The notes under the pieces: model-generated
The model's input: only the letters and a program-made list of their open reading frames with translations
The model's database searches: none
Told to the model about the DNA's origin: nothing
In this document: positions 26,727-35,416 of the stretch, piece by piece
Layout of the letters: every line of letters starts with the position of its first letter
How positions within the stretch are numbered: position 1 is the stretch's first letter
Position numbers and translations under genes: made by a program
DNA from: Azoarcus sp031546845
GTDB lineage: Bacteria; Pseudomonadota; Gammaproteobacteria; Burkholderiales; Rhodocyclaceae
Reading direction: 5' to 3'
DNA length: 64,000 nucleotides
Assembly (NCBI GenBank): GCA_031546845.1
Contig: JAVBJT010000021.1
Span: 86,871 to 150,870, forward strand

Positions 26727-27182
26727 ATGACTGCACTGCCCGCACCCGATTTCACCCTTGCCGCCACCGGCGGAAATACCGTTACGCTTTCCGCCTTGCG
26801 CGGGCGAAAGCTCGTGCTGTATTTCTACCCCAAGGACAACACGCCGGGTTGTACCAACGAAACCATAGACTTCGGCGCCCAATATGCCGCTTTCGCCGCC
26901 GCTGGTTGCGAGGTGTTCGGCATTTCGCGCGATAGCCTCAAGTCGCACGAAAATTTCAAGGCTAAGCTGTCGCTGCCTTTCGAGTTGATCTCCGACCCGG
27001 ACGAGGTGGCGTGCAACGCATTTGCCGTCATCAAAATGAAAAATATGTACGGCAAACAGGTGCGGGGCATCGAGCGTTCCACCTTCGTCATCGACGGCCA
27101 AGGATTGATCGTCAAGGAATGGCGTGGGGTCAAGGTTCCCGATCATGCGGAGGAAGTGCTCGCTTTCGTCCGCTCGCTTTGA
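26727..27182 (+). CDS. bcp: Thiol peroxidase of the BCP/PrxQ type
   Basis: A peroxiredoxin that reduces hydroperoxides. The 151-residue protein has the peroxidatic cysteine in DNTPGCTNETIDF and the GISRDSLKSHENF region. The resolving Cys that many BCPs carry five residues later is absent (it reads NETID), so it is probably of the 1-Cys type. ATG 26727 has a textbook AGGAGG ribosome site 6 bases upstream; the in-frame ATG at 26685 is not used. Confidence 0.94.
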   Translation: MTALPAPDFTLAATGGNTVTLSALRGRKLVLYFYPKDNTPGCTNETIDFGAQYAAFAAAGCEVFGISRDSLKSHENFKAKLSLPFELISDPDEVACNAFAVIKMKNMYGKQVRGIERSTFVIDGQGLIVKEWRGVKVPDHAEEVLAFVRSL

Positions 27183-27233
27183 TTTTTCTTTACGCTTGCC
27201 TTAATCCGCCTAATTCCAGCCCGAGACCGTTCC

Positions 27234-28679
27234 ATGCCCGCAGCCGCGCCAGCAAAAAAAACAACCGCCTCTCGTTCCCGGCGTACCCCCCGTGCAACGC
27301 AGAAAAAACTTTTCGTGCTCGACACCAACGTACTCATGCACGATCCCACCAGCCTTTACCGCTTTGAGGAGCACGATATTTACGTGCCGATCATGACGCT
27401 GGAGGAACTCGACGACAACAAGAAAGGCATGTCCGAAGTCGCCCGCAATGCTCGCCAGGCAAGCCGGATGATGGACGAAATCGTTTCCTCCGCGCCGGAT
27501 GGAATCGAAACCGGTATTGCGCTCACCGCCCCTTCGCGCGAACTGGCCACGGGCCGGCTGTTCTTCCAGACCGAGGCGATCAACACCACGCTGCCGGCGG
27601 CGCTGCCCACCGCCAAGGGCGACAATCAGATCCTTGCCGTGGTGATGTTCCTCGCCGAACGTTTCCCCGAGCGGCCGGTAATCCTCGTCTCCAAGGACAT
27701 CAACATGCGCATCAAAGCCCGCACGCTGGGCTTGGAGGCGCAGGATTATTTCAACGACAAGGTGCTGGAGGATAGCGACCTCCTTTACACCGGCAGCCGC
27801 GAATTGCCGGGCAATTTCTGGGACAGCCACGGCAAGGGCATGGAGTCATGGAAAAACGAGGGCCGTACCCTCTATCGTCTGAAGGGGCCGTTGGCGCCGG
27901 AACTGCTGGTCAATGAATTCCTTTACCAGAACGGCACCCAGCCGTTCGCGGCTTGGGTCAAGGAATGCGATGGCCGTACTGCCGTGCTTGAAACGCTGGT
28001 GGATTACAGTCACCACAAAAACAACGTGTGGGGCATCACCGCGCGTAACCGCGAGCAGAATTTCGCCCTCAATCTGCTGATGAATCCGGAGATCGATTTC
28101 GTCACCCTGCTTGGTCAGGCCGGTACTGGCAAAACCCTGCTGACGCTTGCCGCCGCGCTTACACAGGTGCTGGATACCAAACGCTACGCGGAGATCATCA
28201 TGACCCGCGTGACCGTGCCGGTTGGTGAGGACATCGGCTTTTTGCCCGGCACCGAGGAAGAAAAGATGGCGCCGTGGATGGGGGCGCTGGAAGACAATCT
28301 CGATGTGCTCAACGGCACGTCCGGCGAGGGCGGCGATTGGGGCCGTGCCGCCACCCGCGATTTGATCCGTAGCCGGATCAAGATCAAAAGCCTCAATTTC
28401 ATGCGCGGGCGTACCTTCATCAGCAAGCTTCTCATCATCGACGAGGCGCAAAACCTTACGCCCAAGCAGATGAAAACGCTGATTACCCGCGCCGGTCCCG
28501 GTACCAAGGTGGTGTGTCTGGGCAATATCGCCCAGATCGACACGCCTTATCTTACCGAAGGCAGCTCCGGCCTGACCTTTGCCGTGGATCGTTTCAAGGG
28601 GTGGCCGCATTCGGGCCATATCACGCTACAGCGCGGCGAACGTTCGCGCCTGGCCGATTACGCTGCCGAGGTGCTGTAA
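27234..28679 (+). CDS. PhoH family protein with N-terminal PIN domain
   Basis: A 481-residue PIN-PhoH fusion. The N-terminal PIN nuclease-like domain carries its acidic residues in LFVLDTNVLMHDP and LEELDDNKKG. The C-terminal PhoH ATPase/helicase-like domain has Walker A (LLGQAGTGKTLL) and Walker B (LLIIDEAQNLTPKQMKTLI). Such PhoH2-like proteins are proposed to combine RNA cleavage with ATP-driven unwinding; the substrate here is unknown. It follows bcp by 51 bases. Confidence 0.93.
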   Translation: MPAAAPAKKTTASRSRRTPRATQKKLFVLDTNVLMHDPTSLYRFEEHDIYVPIMTLEELDDNKKGMSEVARNARQASRMMDEIVSSAPDGIETGIALTAPSRELATGRLFFQTEAINTTLPAALPTAKGDNQILAVVMFLAERFPERPVILVSKDINMRIKARTLGLEAQDYFNDKVLEDSDLLYTGSRELPGNFWDSHGKGMESWKNEGRTLYRLKGPLAPELLVNEFLYQNGTQPFAAWVKECDGRTAVLETLVDYSHHKNNVWGITARNREQNFALNLLMNPEIDFVTLLGQAGTGKTLLTLAAALTQVLDTKRYAEIIMTRVTVPVGEDIGFLPGTEEEKMAPWMGALEDNLDVLNGTSGEGGDWGRAATRDLIRSRIKIKSLNFMRGRTFISKLLIIDEAQNLTPKQMKTLITRAGPGTKVVCLGNIAQIDTPYLTEGSSGLTFAVDRFKGWPHSGHITLQRGERSRLADYAAEVL

Positions 28680-28724
28680 GCACCGCCGCGCGTACCGGCC
28701 AAGGTGCGTGCGGCGGGCGGTGGC

Positions 28725-29168
28725 TCAGCGGTAAACGAGCACGGGCGTTTTGCTGTGGGTCAGCACTTTTTGTGTTTCGCTGCCAAGCAATAGGCCGGCG
28801 ATGCCGCGCCGTCCGTGGGAAGCCATGAAAATCAGATCGCAATTGTGGCGGTCGGCGGCGCCGATGATGGCCTCGTAAGGGATTTCGTTGACCTCACTAT
28901 CCGTATTCGCCTGTACGCCGGCTGCCGTTGCGGCGCTTTTGGCCCTTTCGAGAATGCGGTTGGCTTCCTGCGTCGCCGATTGGGCGAATTGCTCCGGCGT
29001 CGTTGGATCGATCAAGGCGCCTTCACCATAGATCGGCATCGGGAAATCCGGTTGAGCGTAGAAAAAAGTGATGCTGGCGCCTGCGTCCTTGGCAAAGGAG
29101 ACGGCGCGGGCAACCGTGCTTTCCGATAAGGCTGAGCCATCCGTGGGTACGAGGATGTGTTTGAACAT
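28725..29168 (-). CDS. Universal stress protein UspA family
   Basis: A 147-residue single-domain Usp. It starts MFKHILVPTDGSALSE and has the ATP-binding pattern G-x2-G-x9-G-S (GRRGIAGLLLGSETQKVL) followed by SKTPVLVYR, so it belongs to the nucleotide-binding class. GGGAG precedes ATG 29168. The gene converges with phoH and diverges from phaC. Confidence 0.93.
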   Translation of the reverse strand: MFKHILVPTDGSALSESTVARAVSFAKDAGASITFFYAQPDFPMPIYGEGALIDPTTPEQFAQSATQEANRILERAKSAATAAGVQANTDSEVNEIPYEAIIGAADRHNCDLIFMASHGRRGIAGLLLGSETQKVLTHSKTPVLVYR

Positions 29169-29625
29169 GGCGGAACTCCCGTCAGTGGAAATGCAGTCGT
29201 GAGTGGTTGTGATGTGTGGCGGCGATGGTTCATTGACCGTTTTGGGTAAATCAGGGGGCGGGCAAATTGAAGGCGTGCTTTCTACCCGAAGCGAGGAGCG
29301 ATTCCAAGGATTTGCACGATTCCAGCACCACCTGTACTCCGTGGTTCGACTATCGTTTCATTGTTAGCAGTATAACGCTCGGGGGGTAGGTTGCGTTTGG
29401 GCGCCGCTACGGGAGCGTTGGCGATGAATTATCGGTATGAGTCAATTTGATTTATTGATTGCATGCTAACCGGGTCGTGGAAAGGGTTTTGTTACAATCA
29501 ATATGTCATGCCGAACCATCGCTGTGAGGGGATGAGTGCTTGCGGTGACGTGCCGCTAGTTTTTCCTCCGTAGCAGGGTAGGTTCCGCCTGAACCCGCAA
29601 TGATTCCAAGAAGGACAGCAACGTC
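29169..29625. other. Divergent uspA/phaC intergenic region
   Basis: About 455 bases, AT-rich around 29420-29500, presumably holding the promoters of uspA (left) and phaC (right). A TACAAT at 29493 could be a -10 box for phaC but lacks a matching -35. No gene or RNA was recognised. Confidence 0.5.
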
Positions 29626-31446
29626 ATGGCAAAGACCGCTCAACAATCCGATCGCTCGACTCAACGTACCAATGGGGGAATACCCGGGGCGGCAAAGGGG
29701 GCGCAAGGAGCAGCAAAGCGCATCGAACACTTCAAGCCGGGTGAGGTTGCCCGCCACGCGATGGAGCAGTTGCACGCGGCTTTCGAGGGATCGGTCGACC
29801 CGCTTGGCATGACGGCGCCCATCGTGCACGCGCAGATGGCATGGCTTGCTCACCCACAGGAATTGTCCGAGCGGCTTCTGCAGTTGTCTTCTTCCTTATG
29901 GACGCTCCAATGGCATTCCTTGCACCGCATGTTGGGCGTGGAAAGCGAGGATCCGATTCAACCGCATGCCGACGATACGCGTTTCGCCGATCCGGTGTGG
30001 ACCGAATCCCCGGGCTGGGATTTGGTCAAGGAGTGGTATCTGGCTTTCACGCGCCACATGCAGGACATGCTCTATGACACGCCGGGACTGGCGGGGTCGG
30101 AACGACGCAAGGCGGCATTCTGGTGGCGGAAATGGCTCAACATGGTGGCGCCGACCAATTTTCTGCTGACCAATCCGGTGGCCTTGCGCAAGGCCGTGGA
30201 AACACGCGGCGAGAGCTTGCGGTCGGGCTACCGTAATTTCCTCGACGACATGAAGGCCGGCAATGTACGGATGACCGATCCGCAGGATTTTACCGTCGGC
30301 GAAAACCTTGCAACCACGCCGGGCGCCGTGGTGTTTCGCAACCATTTGCTTGAGGTGATCCACTATGCGCCGACGCAGGCAAAGGTGCATGCCGAACCGG
30401 TCGTGATCATCACGCCGTGGATCAACAAGTTCTACGTCCTGGATCTGGTGCCGAAAAAGAGCATGATCCGTTTTCTGCTGGACCAGGGGCTGGATGTGTT
30501 CATCACGAGTTGGAAAAACCCAGATGCGTCGATGCGCGACGTGGGTTTTGACGAATACGTGACCGATGGCGTGCATGCGGCGATCGATGCCGCGAGCCGC
30601 TTCGCCGGAGGCAAAAAAGTGCACGCCGCCGGCTACTGCATTGGCGGCACGGCGTTGTCGGCCTACATGGCCTGGGCCAACAAGCATTTCAAGGCCGATG
30701 AGGTGCCGGTGGCCGATTGGACTTTGTTCACCACGCTGGTCGATTTTCGCAAGCCTGGCGATATCGAGGTGTTCATCGATGAGGCGAGTATCAACTACCT
30801 TATCGGGAAAATGGAGCAGAAGGGATTTCTCGACGGCAAGGAAATGGCAGCCGCTTTCCGGCTGCTGCGCTCCAACAGCCTTATCTGGCATTACGTCGTG
30901 CATGGCTGGCTGTATGGCGAAAAACCGCCACCGTTCGATGTCTTGTTCTGGAACATGGACACCACGCGCATGCCCGCCGCCATGCATTCCTGGTATCTGC
31001 GCGAACTTTATCTGCACAACAAGCTGATCAGCCCGGATGCGCTGACCGTGGCCGGCGAGCCGCTGTCCCTTGCACGTATCGTCCAGCCGCTCTACGCGGT
31101 TGCCGCCGAGGACGATCACATCGCGCCATGGATGCAGACTTTCCGTGTGAATAATTTCGTCGCCGGGCCGAAGCGCTATGTGCTGTCCAGTTCCGGCCAC
31201 ATCCTCGGCATCATCAATCCGGTGGTGAGTCCGCCCAAGCGCAAATACTGGGTTTCCGACGTGCACCGTTCCCACACGGCCGAGGCTTGGCACGAGCAGG
31301 CCAAAGAGCATGCCGGTAGCTGGTGGGAGGACTGGATGGCGTGGCTCAAGCCGCGCGCGGGTGAACTGGTCGATGCCCGCTCGGCGGCGACAAAGGCGTT
31401 TCCGTCACTAGCGGCAGCGCCGGGCACGTACGTGCACGAAAGCTGA
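29626..31446 (+). CDS. phaC: Class I polyhydroxyalkanoate synthase
   Basis: Polymerises 3-hydroxyacyl-CoA into PHA storage granules. The 606-residue product has class I length. The lipase-like box is GYCIGG with the nucleophile Cys338; the catalytic Asp is in AEDDHIAPW (about 497) and the catalytic His is His525 in SSSGHILGIINP. KFYVLDLVPKKSM and VFITSWKNPD are further landmarks. The first 30 residues are Gln/Gly/Ala-rich and disordered. AAGGA precedes the ATG. The gene is not followed by phaA or phaB, so the locus is a lone synthase. Confidence 0.97.
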   Translation: MAKTAQQSDRSTQRTNGGIPGAAKGAQGAAKRIEHFKPGEVARHAMEQLHAAFEGSVDPLGMTAPIVHAQMAWLAHPQELSERLLQLSSSLWTLQWHSLHRMLGVESEDPIQPHADDTRFADPVWTESPGWDLVKEWYLAFTRHMQDMLYDTPGLAGSERRKAAFWWRKWLNMVAPTNFLLTNPVALRKAVETRGESLRSGYRNFLDDMKAGNVRMTDPQDFTVGENLATTPGAVVFRNHLLEVIHYAPTQAKVHAEPVVIITPWINKFYVLDLVPKKSMIRFLLDQGLDVFITSWKNPDASMRDVGFDEYVTDGVHAAIDAASRFAGGKKVHAAGYCIGGTALSAYMAWANKHFKADEVPVADWTLFTTLVDFRKPGDIEVFIDEASINYLIGKMEQKGFLDGKEMAAAFRLLRSNSLIWHYVVHGWLYGEKPPPFDVLFWNMDTTRMPAAMHSWYLRELYLHNKLISPDALTVAGEPLSLARIVQPLYAVAAEDDHIAPWMQTFRVNNFVAGPKRYVLSSSGHILGIINPVVSPPKRKYWVSDVHRSHTAEAWHEQAKEHAGSWWEDWMAWLKPRAGELVDARSAATKAFPSLAAAPGTYVHES

Positions 31447-31487
31447 GCACCCTTTAACAAGGCGCTTTCCGGCTTGAACTCCCCGTT

Positions 31488-31886
31488 CTAGCCGGATAGC
31501 GCTTTCAGGATCGGGCAAGGTTGCGGCGCCGCTGTATTGCGGCAGCAATCGACCAATTCCGCCAGCGCGTTGCGCATGCCGGCAAGTTGGGCAATGCGCG
31601 CTTCGATCAGCGCTATTTTCGCTTGTGCCAGCGTACGTGCCTTGTCGCGGTCGGCTTCCTCGTTGAGCGCGAGTAGACCGGCGATCTCATCAAGTGAAAA
31701 GCCCAGTTGCTGGGCGTGACGGATGGCGCGCAGGCGGGCCAGTTCGGCCGCGCCATAGATGCGATAGGCACCGCGATGGCGGGAGGGCTCGGCGAGCAAA
31801 CCGCGACGCTGGTAATAGCGGATCGTTTCCACACCGACGTCCGCTGCTTTCGCCAGCGTGCCGATGGTGTAGGTTTCGTCGTTCAT
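31488..31886 (-). CDS. MerR family metal-responsive regulator, probably of copA
   Basis: A 132-residue MerR-type activator. The N-terminal winged helix is clear (YTIGTLAKAADVGVETIRYY, then QRRGLLAEP), followed by a coiled dimerisation helix and a C-terminal Cys pair in VDCCRNTAAPQPCPIL, with x8 spacing from the second Cys. CueR uses x7, and the Cys that MerR places before the dimer helix is absent (LNEEAD). Metal choice is therefore inferred from its neighbour, a divergent copper ATPase whose promoter carries a MerR-type dyad. Confidence 0.9.
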   Translation of the reverse strand: MNDETYTIGTLAKAADVGVETIRYYQRRGLLAEPSRHRGAYRIYGAAELARLRAIRHAQQLGFSLDEIAGLLALNEEADRDKARTLAQAKIALIEARIAQLAGMRNALAELVDCCRNTAAPQPCPILKALSG

Positions 31887-31909
31887 GGTTTCACAAAATT
31901 TGGTGAGGC

Positions 31910-31940
31910 TTGACTACGTAGTCGGGTACGGAGTTTAGAC
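31910..31940 (+). promoter_or_regulatory. MerR-type promoter/operator of copA
   Basis: A -35 box TTGACT (31910-31915) and a weak -10 TTAGAC (31935-31940) are separated by 19 bases, the elongated spacer typical of MerR-controlled promoters. The dyad ACTACGTA (31913-31920) and TACGGAGT (31927-31934) overlaps the -35 and fills the spacer, with seven of eight positions symmetrical. It resembles mer and cop operators and points toward copA. Confidence 0.83.
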
Positions 31941-31974
31941 TGCGCTTCTCTCGTTTTTATAGCAAGGGCGCGCC

Positions 31975-34416
31975 ATGTCCGCGTCACCCTCTCTCTTCTC
32001 CGCTTCCGATGGCGCCACGCGCAGTCTTGATCTGCCGGTGGCGGGTATGAGCTGTGCCGCTTGTGCGGCGCGCATCGAAAAAGTGTTGGGCCGCCTGCCG
32101 GGTGTGTCCGCCAACGTCAATCTGGCGACGGCGCGGGCACACGTGACGCTGGCGGATGTGACCGCCACGCCTGAGGCGGTGGTGGCCGCTATTCGCAAAG
32201 CCGGTTTCGAGGTGCCCGGCGCGGCGCTGGAACTGGCGATTTCCGGCATGAGTTGCGCAGCCTGCGCGGTTCGGTTGGATAAGGTACTCAACCGTTTGCC
32301 GGGTGTGACGGCGAGTGTCAATTTCGCCACCGAGCGCGCCAGCATCCAGTACACGCCGGGTTTGGCAACGCCGGACATGCTTATGGCGGCGGTCGCGCGC
32401 GCCGGTTTTGAGGCGATGGCGACTGGTCCCGCCGCGCGCGAGCAGGAACGGGCTTGGCAACATGCGGCATGGCGTGGCGAGTTGCGCCATTTCTGGGTCG
32501 CTGTGCTGCTGACCTTGCCGCTGGCGGCGCAGATGCCGGGCATGCTTGGCGCAGGCTGGGCGGGTGAGGCGCATCACGACTGGCTGCCGCGCTGGCTGCA
32601 ATGGCTGTTGGCGACGCCGGTGCAGTTCTGGATCGGTGCGCGTTTTTATCGTGGTGCATGGTCGGCGCTGCGCGGTGGCGCGGCGAACATGGATGTGCTG
32701 GTCGCGCTCGGCACCAGCATGGCGTATTTCTACAGCGCGGCGGTGACGCTGACCGGGCGGCACGATCTGCACGTTTATTTCGAAGCGTCGGCGATGATCG
32801 TCACGTTGATTCTGCTCGGCAAGTTGCTCGAAGCCCGCGCCAAGGCCCGCACCGCCACGGCGTTGGATGCGTTGCTGCGGCTGCGGCCCCGCATGGCGCG
32901 GGTGGAGCGCGAGGGTGTAATCGTCGAGGTGCCGGTGGATAGCCTGCGTCCGGGCGATGCCTTCGTGCTGCGTCCGGGCGATGCGGTGCCGGTGGATGGC
33001 GTGGTCGAGTCGGGCGCATCGGCGGTCGATGAGGCAATGCTGACTGGTGAGAGCATGCCTGTGGAAAAGCGGCCGGAAGACAAAGTATTCGCGGCAACAA
33101 TCAATGGCACGGGCGTGCTGTATTGCCGCGCCACGGGCGTCGGCGCCACGACCTTGCTGGCCGGCATCATTCGCCTTGTCGAGCAGGCGCAGGGGTCGAA
33201 GGCGCCGGTGCAGCGGCTGGCCGATCGCGTTTCGGCGGTGTTCGTACCGGTGGTGGTGGCAATCGCGGCGCTCACCTTTGCCGTTTGGTGGGGTGTGGCC
33301 GGCGACTTTCAGCAGGCGCTCATCAACGCTGTCGCCGTGCTCGTCGTCGCGTGCCCATGCGCGCTCGGGCTGGCGACGCCGACGGCGATCATGGTGGGCA
33401 CGGGGCAGGGCGCGCGCGCCGGTCTGCTGGTGAAAAATGCGGCTGCATTGGAAATGGCCGGCCGTATCGCGGTGCTGGCGGTGGATAAAACCGGCACGCT
33501 GACCGAAGGCTCGCCGGCCGTAACCGATGTCGTGCCTGCCGACGGTTGGACACGGGAGGCTTTGCTGAGCATTGCCGCCGCGCTGGAGCGGACCAGCGCG
33601 CATCCGGTCGCGGCCGCGATCGTGGCCGCTGTCGGTGAGAGCGACGTCGCACAAGCGGTGGCCGGCGACGTGCACGCGGCAGCCGGCAAAGGCGTGGAAG
33701 GGACCGTCGCAGGGCGCGTCGTCGTGCTCGGTTCGCCCGCTTTTCTCGCCGAACGCGGCGTTGAGGTGCCGGTGGTTTTAGCGGATGGATTGGCGGCAGC
33801 GGGCAAGACGCTGGTCGCGGTGGCCGTGGATGGCACATTCGCCGGCTTGATCGGCGTTGCCGACCGTGTGCGGGCGGATTCGGCCAGCGCGGTGGCGCGG
33901 TTGAAGGCGCTTGGCCTGCGGGTGGTGATGCTGACCGGGGATCATCCCGCCACTGCGGAGACGATCGCCCGCCAAACGGGTATCGATGAATGGCACGCAG
34001 GCGTACTGCCGGGTGACAAAGCGGAGGCGGTACGGGCGCTGGGCGCGGCCGGCCTGCGTGTCGGCATGGCCGGGGATGGCATCAACGATGCGCCCGCGCT
34101 GGCTGCCGCCGATGTTTCTTTTGCTATCGGCGTGGGCGCCGAGGCGGCGGTGGAGGCGGCCGATGTGACGCTGGTGCGGAACAGCTTGCACGGTGTTGCC
34201 GACGCGATCGATTTGTCGCGAGCGACGCTGACGAAGATTCGGCTGAATCTGTTTTTCGCCTTTATCTACAATGTGCTGGGAATTCCACTGGCCGCGGCTG
34301 GATTGTTGAACCCGGTGATCGCCGGGGCGGCGATGGCGATGAGTTCGGTATCGGTGGTGAGCAGTTCACTGTCTTTGCTGCGCTGGCGTGCGGGTAAAAC
34401 GCCAGTGGCCAGATAA
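31975..34416 (+). CDS. copA: Copper-exporting P1B-type ATPase
   Basis: Pumps Cu(I) out of the cytoplasm. The 813-residue protein has two N-terminal heavy-metal-associated domains (GMSCAACAARIEKVL and GMSCAACAVRLDKVL), eight membrane helices, the intramembrane CPC motif (VACPCALGLATPTA), the phosphorylation site DKTGTLTEG, the TGE loop (MLTGESMPVEK), the P1B-type HP (TSAHPVAAAIV) and the hinge AGDGINDAPALAAADV. CPC together with a copper-type chaperone downstream favours Cu(I) over Zn/Cd. Expression is expected from the MerR-type promoter upstream. Confidence 0.95.
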   Translation: MSASPSLFSASDGATRSLDLPVAGMSCAACAARIEKVLGRLPGVSANVNLATARAHVTLADVTATPEAVVAAIRKAGFEVPGAALELAISGMSCAACAVRLDKVLNRLPGVTASVNFATERASIQYTPGLATPDMLMAAVARAGFEAMATGPAAREQERAWQHAAWRGELRHFWVAVLLTLPLAAQMPGMLGAGWAGEAHHDWLPRWLQWLLATPVQFWIGARFYRGAWSALRGGAANMDVLVALGTSMAYFYSAAVTLTGRHDLHVYFEASAMIVTLILLGKLLEARAKARTATALDALLRLRPRMARVEREGVIVEVPVDSLRPGDAFVLRPGDAVPVDGVVESGASAVDEAMLTGESMPVEKRPEDKVFAATINGTGVLYCRATGVGATTLLAGIIRLVEQAQGSKAPVQRLADRVSAVFVPVVVAIAALTFAVWWGVAGDFQQALINAVAVLVVACPCALGLATPTAIMVGTGQGARAGLLVKNAAALEMAGRIAVLAVDKTGTLTEGSPAVTDVVPADGWTREALLSIAAALERTSAHPVAAAIVAAVGESDVAQAVAGDVHAAAGKGVEGTVAGRVVVLGSPAFLAERGVEVPVVLADGLAAAGKTLVAVAVDGTFAGLIGVADRVRADSASAVARLKALGLRVVMLTGDHPATAETIARQTGIDEWHAGVLPGDKAEAVRALGAAGLRVGMAGDGINDAPALAAADVSFAIGVGAEAAVEAADVTLVRNSLHGVADAIDLSRATLTKIRLNLFFAFIYNVLGIPLAAAGLLNPVIAGAAMAMSSVSVVSSSLSLLRWRAGKTPVAR

Positions 34417-34459
34417 GGCATGTAGCCGGGCGCATTTCCCTTTTTTTGGAGAACATGAC

Positions 34460-34675
34460 ATGAGTGAAACCACGATCAAGATCGGCGGCATGAGTTGCGG
34501 TGGTTGTGTGCGCAAGATATCCGGCTTGCTGCAGGCTTTGCCCGGCGTGGAGCAGGCGGAGGTTTTGCTGGAGGTGGGTGAGGCGCGGGTTCGCTTCGAT
34601 CCGGCGATGGTAACGGTGGCGGCGATGCGCGAGCTTGTCGATGCGGCTGGGTTCGAGGTTGACGCCGAAAGTTGA
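34460..34675 (+). CDS. copZ: CopZ-like copper chaperone
   Basis: A 71-residue single HMA-domain protein (TTIKIGGMSCGGCVRKISGL) that would deliver Cu(I) to CopA. GGAG lies about 9 bases before ATG 34460; the frame extends upstream to 34388 only as overlap with copA. It sits 43 bases after copA and completes the merR-copA-copZ unit. Confidence 0.92.
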   Translation: MSETTIKIGGMSCGGCVRKISGLLQALPGVEQAEVLLEVGEARVRFDPAMVTVAAMRELVDAAGFEVDAES

Positions 34676-34804
34676 GCGGGTTTGCGGTTGCACGTCGGTT
34701 TTTCCCGGTGTGAGGGCAGGGAAGTAAACGCAGCGATTGAAGGAGAGCGAGGGAGGGTGGCGCTTTTCCTTTTATAATTCGCCCATTTTTCGTGGGGAGT
34801 GTCT

Positions 34805-35332
34805 ATGGGTTTCGATCTTGTGAAGTCCGGCAAGGATGTGCCGAACGATATCAACGTGATCATCGAGATTCCGGCGCAGGCCGATCCGATCAAATTCGAG
34901 GTGGATAAGGACAGCGGTGCGGTGTTCGTCGACCGTTTTGTCGGCACCTCGATGCGTTACCCGATCAATTACGGTTATGTGCCGCATACGGTGGCCGGCG
35001 ATGGCGACCCGGTCGACGTGCTGGTGGTGACGCCTTTCCCGCTGCTGCCGGGGGTGGTGATCCGCTGCCGTCCGGTTGGGGTGCTGAAGATGGAAGACGA
35101 GGCCGGTTCCGATGCCAAGGTGATCGCGGTGCCGGTATCCAAGCTCACGCCGCTGTACGACAAGGTGCAGACGACCGCCGATCTGCCGGAGGTGCTGATG
35201 AAGCAGACCGCGCATTTCTTCGAGCACTACAAGGACTTGGAGCCGGGTAAGTGGGTCAAGGTGCTGGGTTGGGGCACGGTCGAGGAAGCGAAGCAGGAAA
35301 TTCTCGACGGCATTGCCAAAGCCGCCAAATAA
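34805..35332 (+). CDS. ppa: Inorganic pyrophosphatase
   Basis: Hydrolyses pyrophosphate and drives biosynthetic reactions. The 175-residue product has family I length and motifs: FEVDKDSGA, INYGYVPHT, the metal-binding Asp triad in GDGDPVDVLVV and a later HFFEHYKDLE. ATG 34805 is preferred over GTG 34799 because GGGGAG is well spaced from it. A strong terminator follows. Confidence 0.97.
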   Translation: MGFDLVKSGKDVPNDINVIIEIPAQADPIKFEVDKDSGAVFVDRFVGTSMRYPINYGYVPHTVAGDGDPVDVLVVTPFPLLPGVVIRCRPVGVLKMEDEAGSDAKVIAVPVSKLTPLYDKVQTTADLPEVLMKQTAHFFEHYKDLEPGKWVKVLGWGTVEEAKQEILDGIAKAAK

Positions 35333-35381
35333 AAGCGGTTGGACGAAAGCGCTTCCAGGTTTTTCCTGGGAGGCGCGTGGG

Positions 35382-35416
35382 AATGAGCTTGCGCATGCGC
35401 AAGCTCATTTGTTTTT
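35382..35416 (+). terminator. Rho-independent terminator of ppa
   Basis: A perfect 28-base palindrome at 35382-35409 (half AATGAGCTTGCGCA) is followed by TGTTTTT on the plus strand. It ends at the convergent FemAB-like gene and should stop ppa transcription. Confidence 0.9.

Noticed and set aside
29493..29498. TACAAT as the phaC promoter -10
   Set aside because: No acceptable -35 at 16-19 bases; left as an unassigned possibility.
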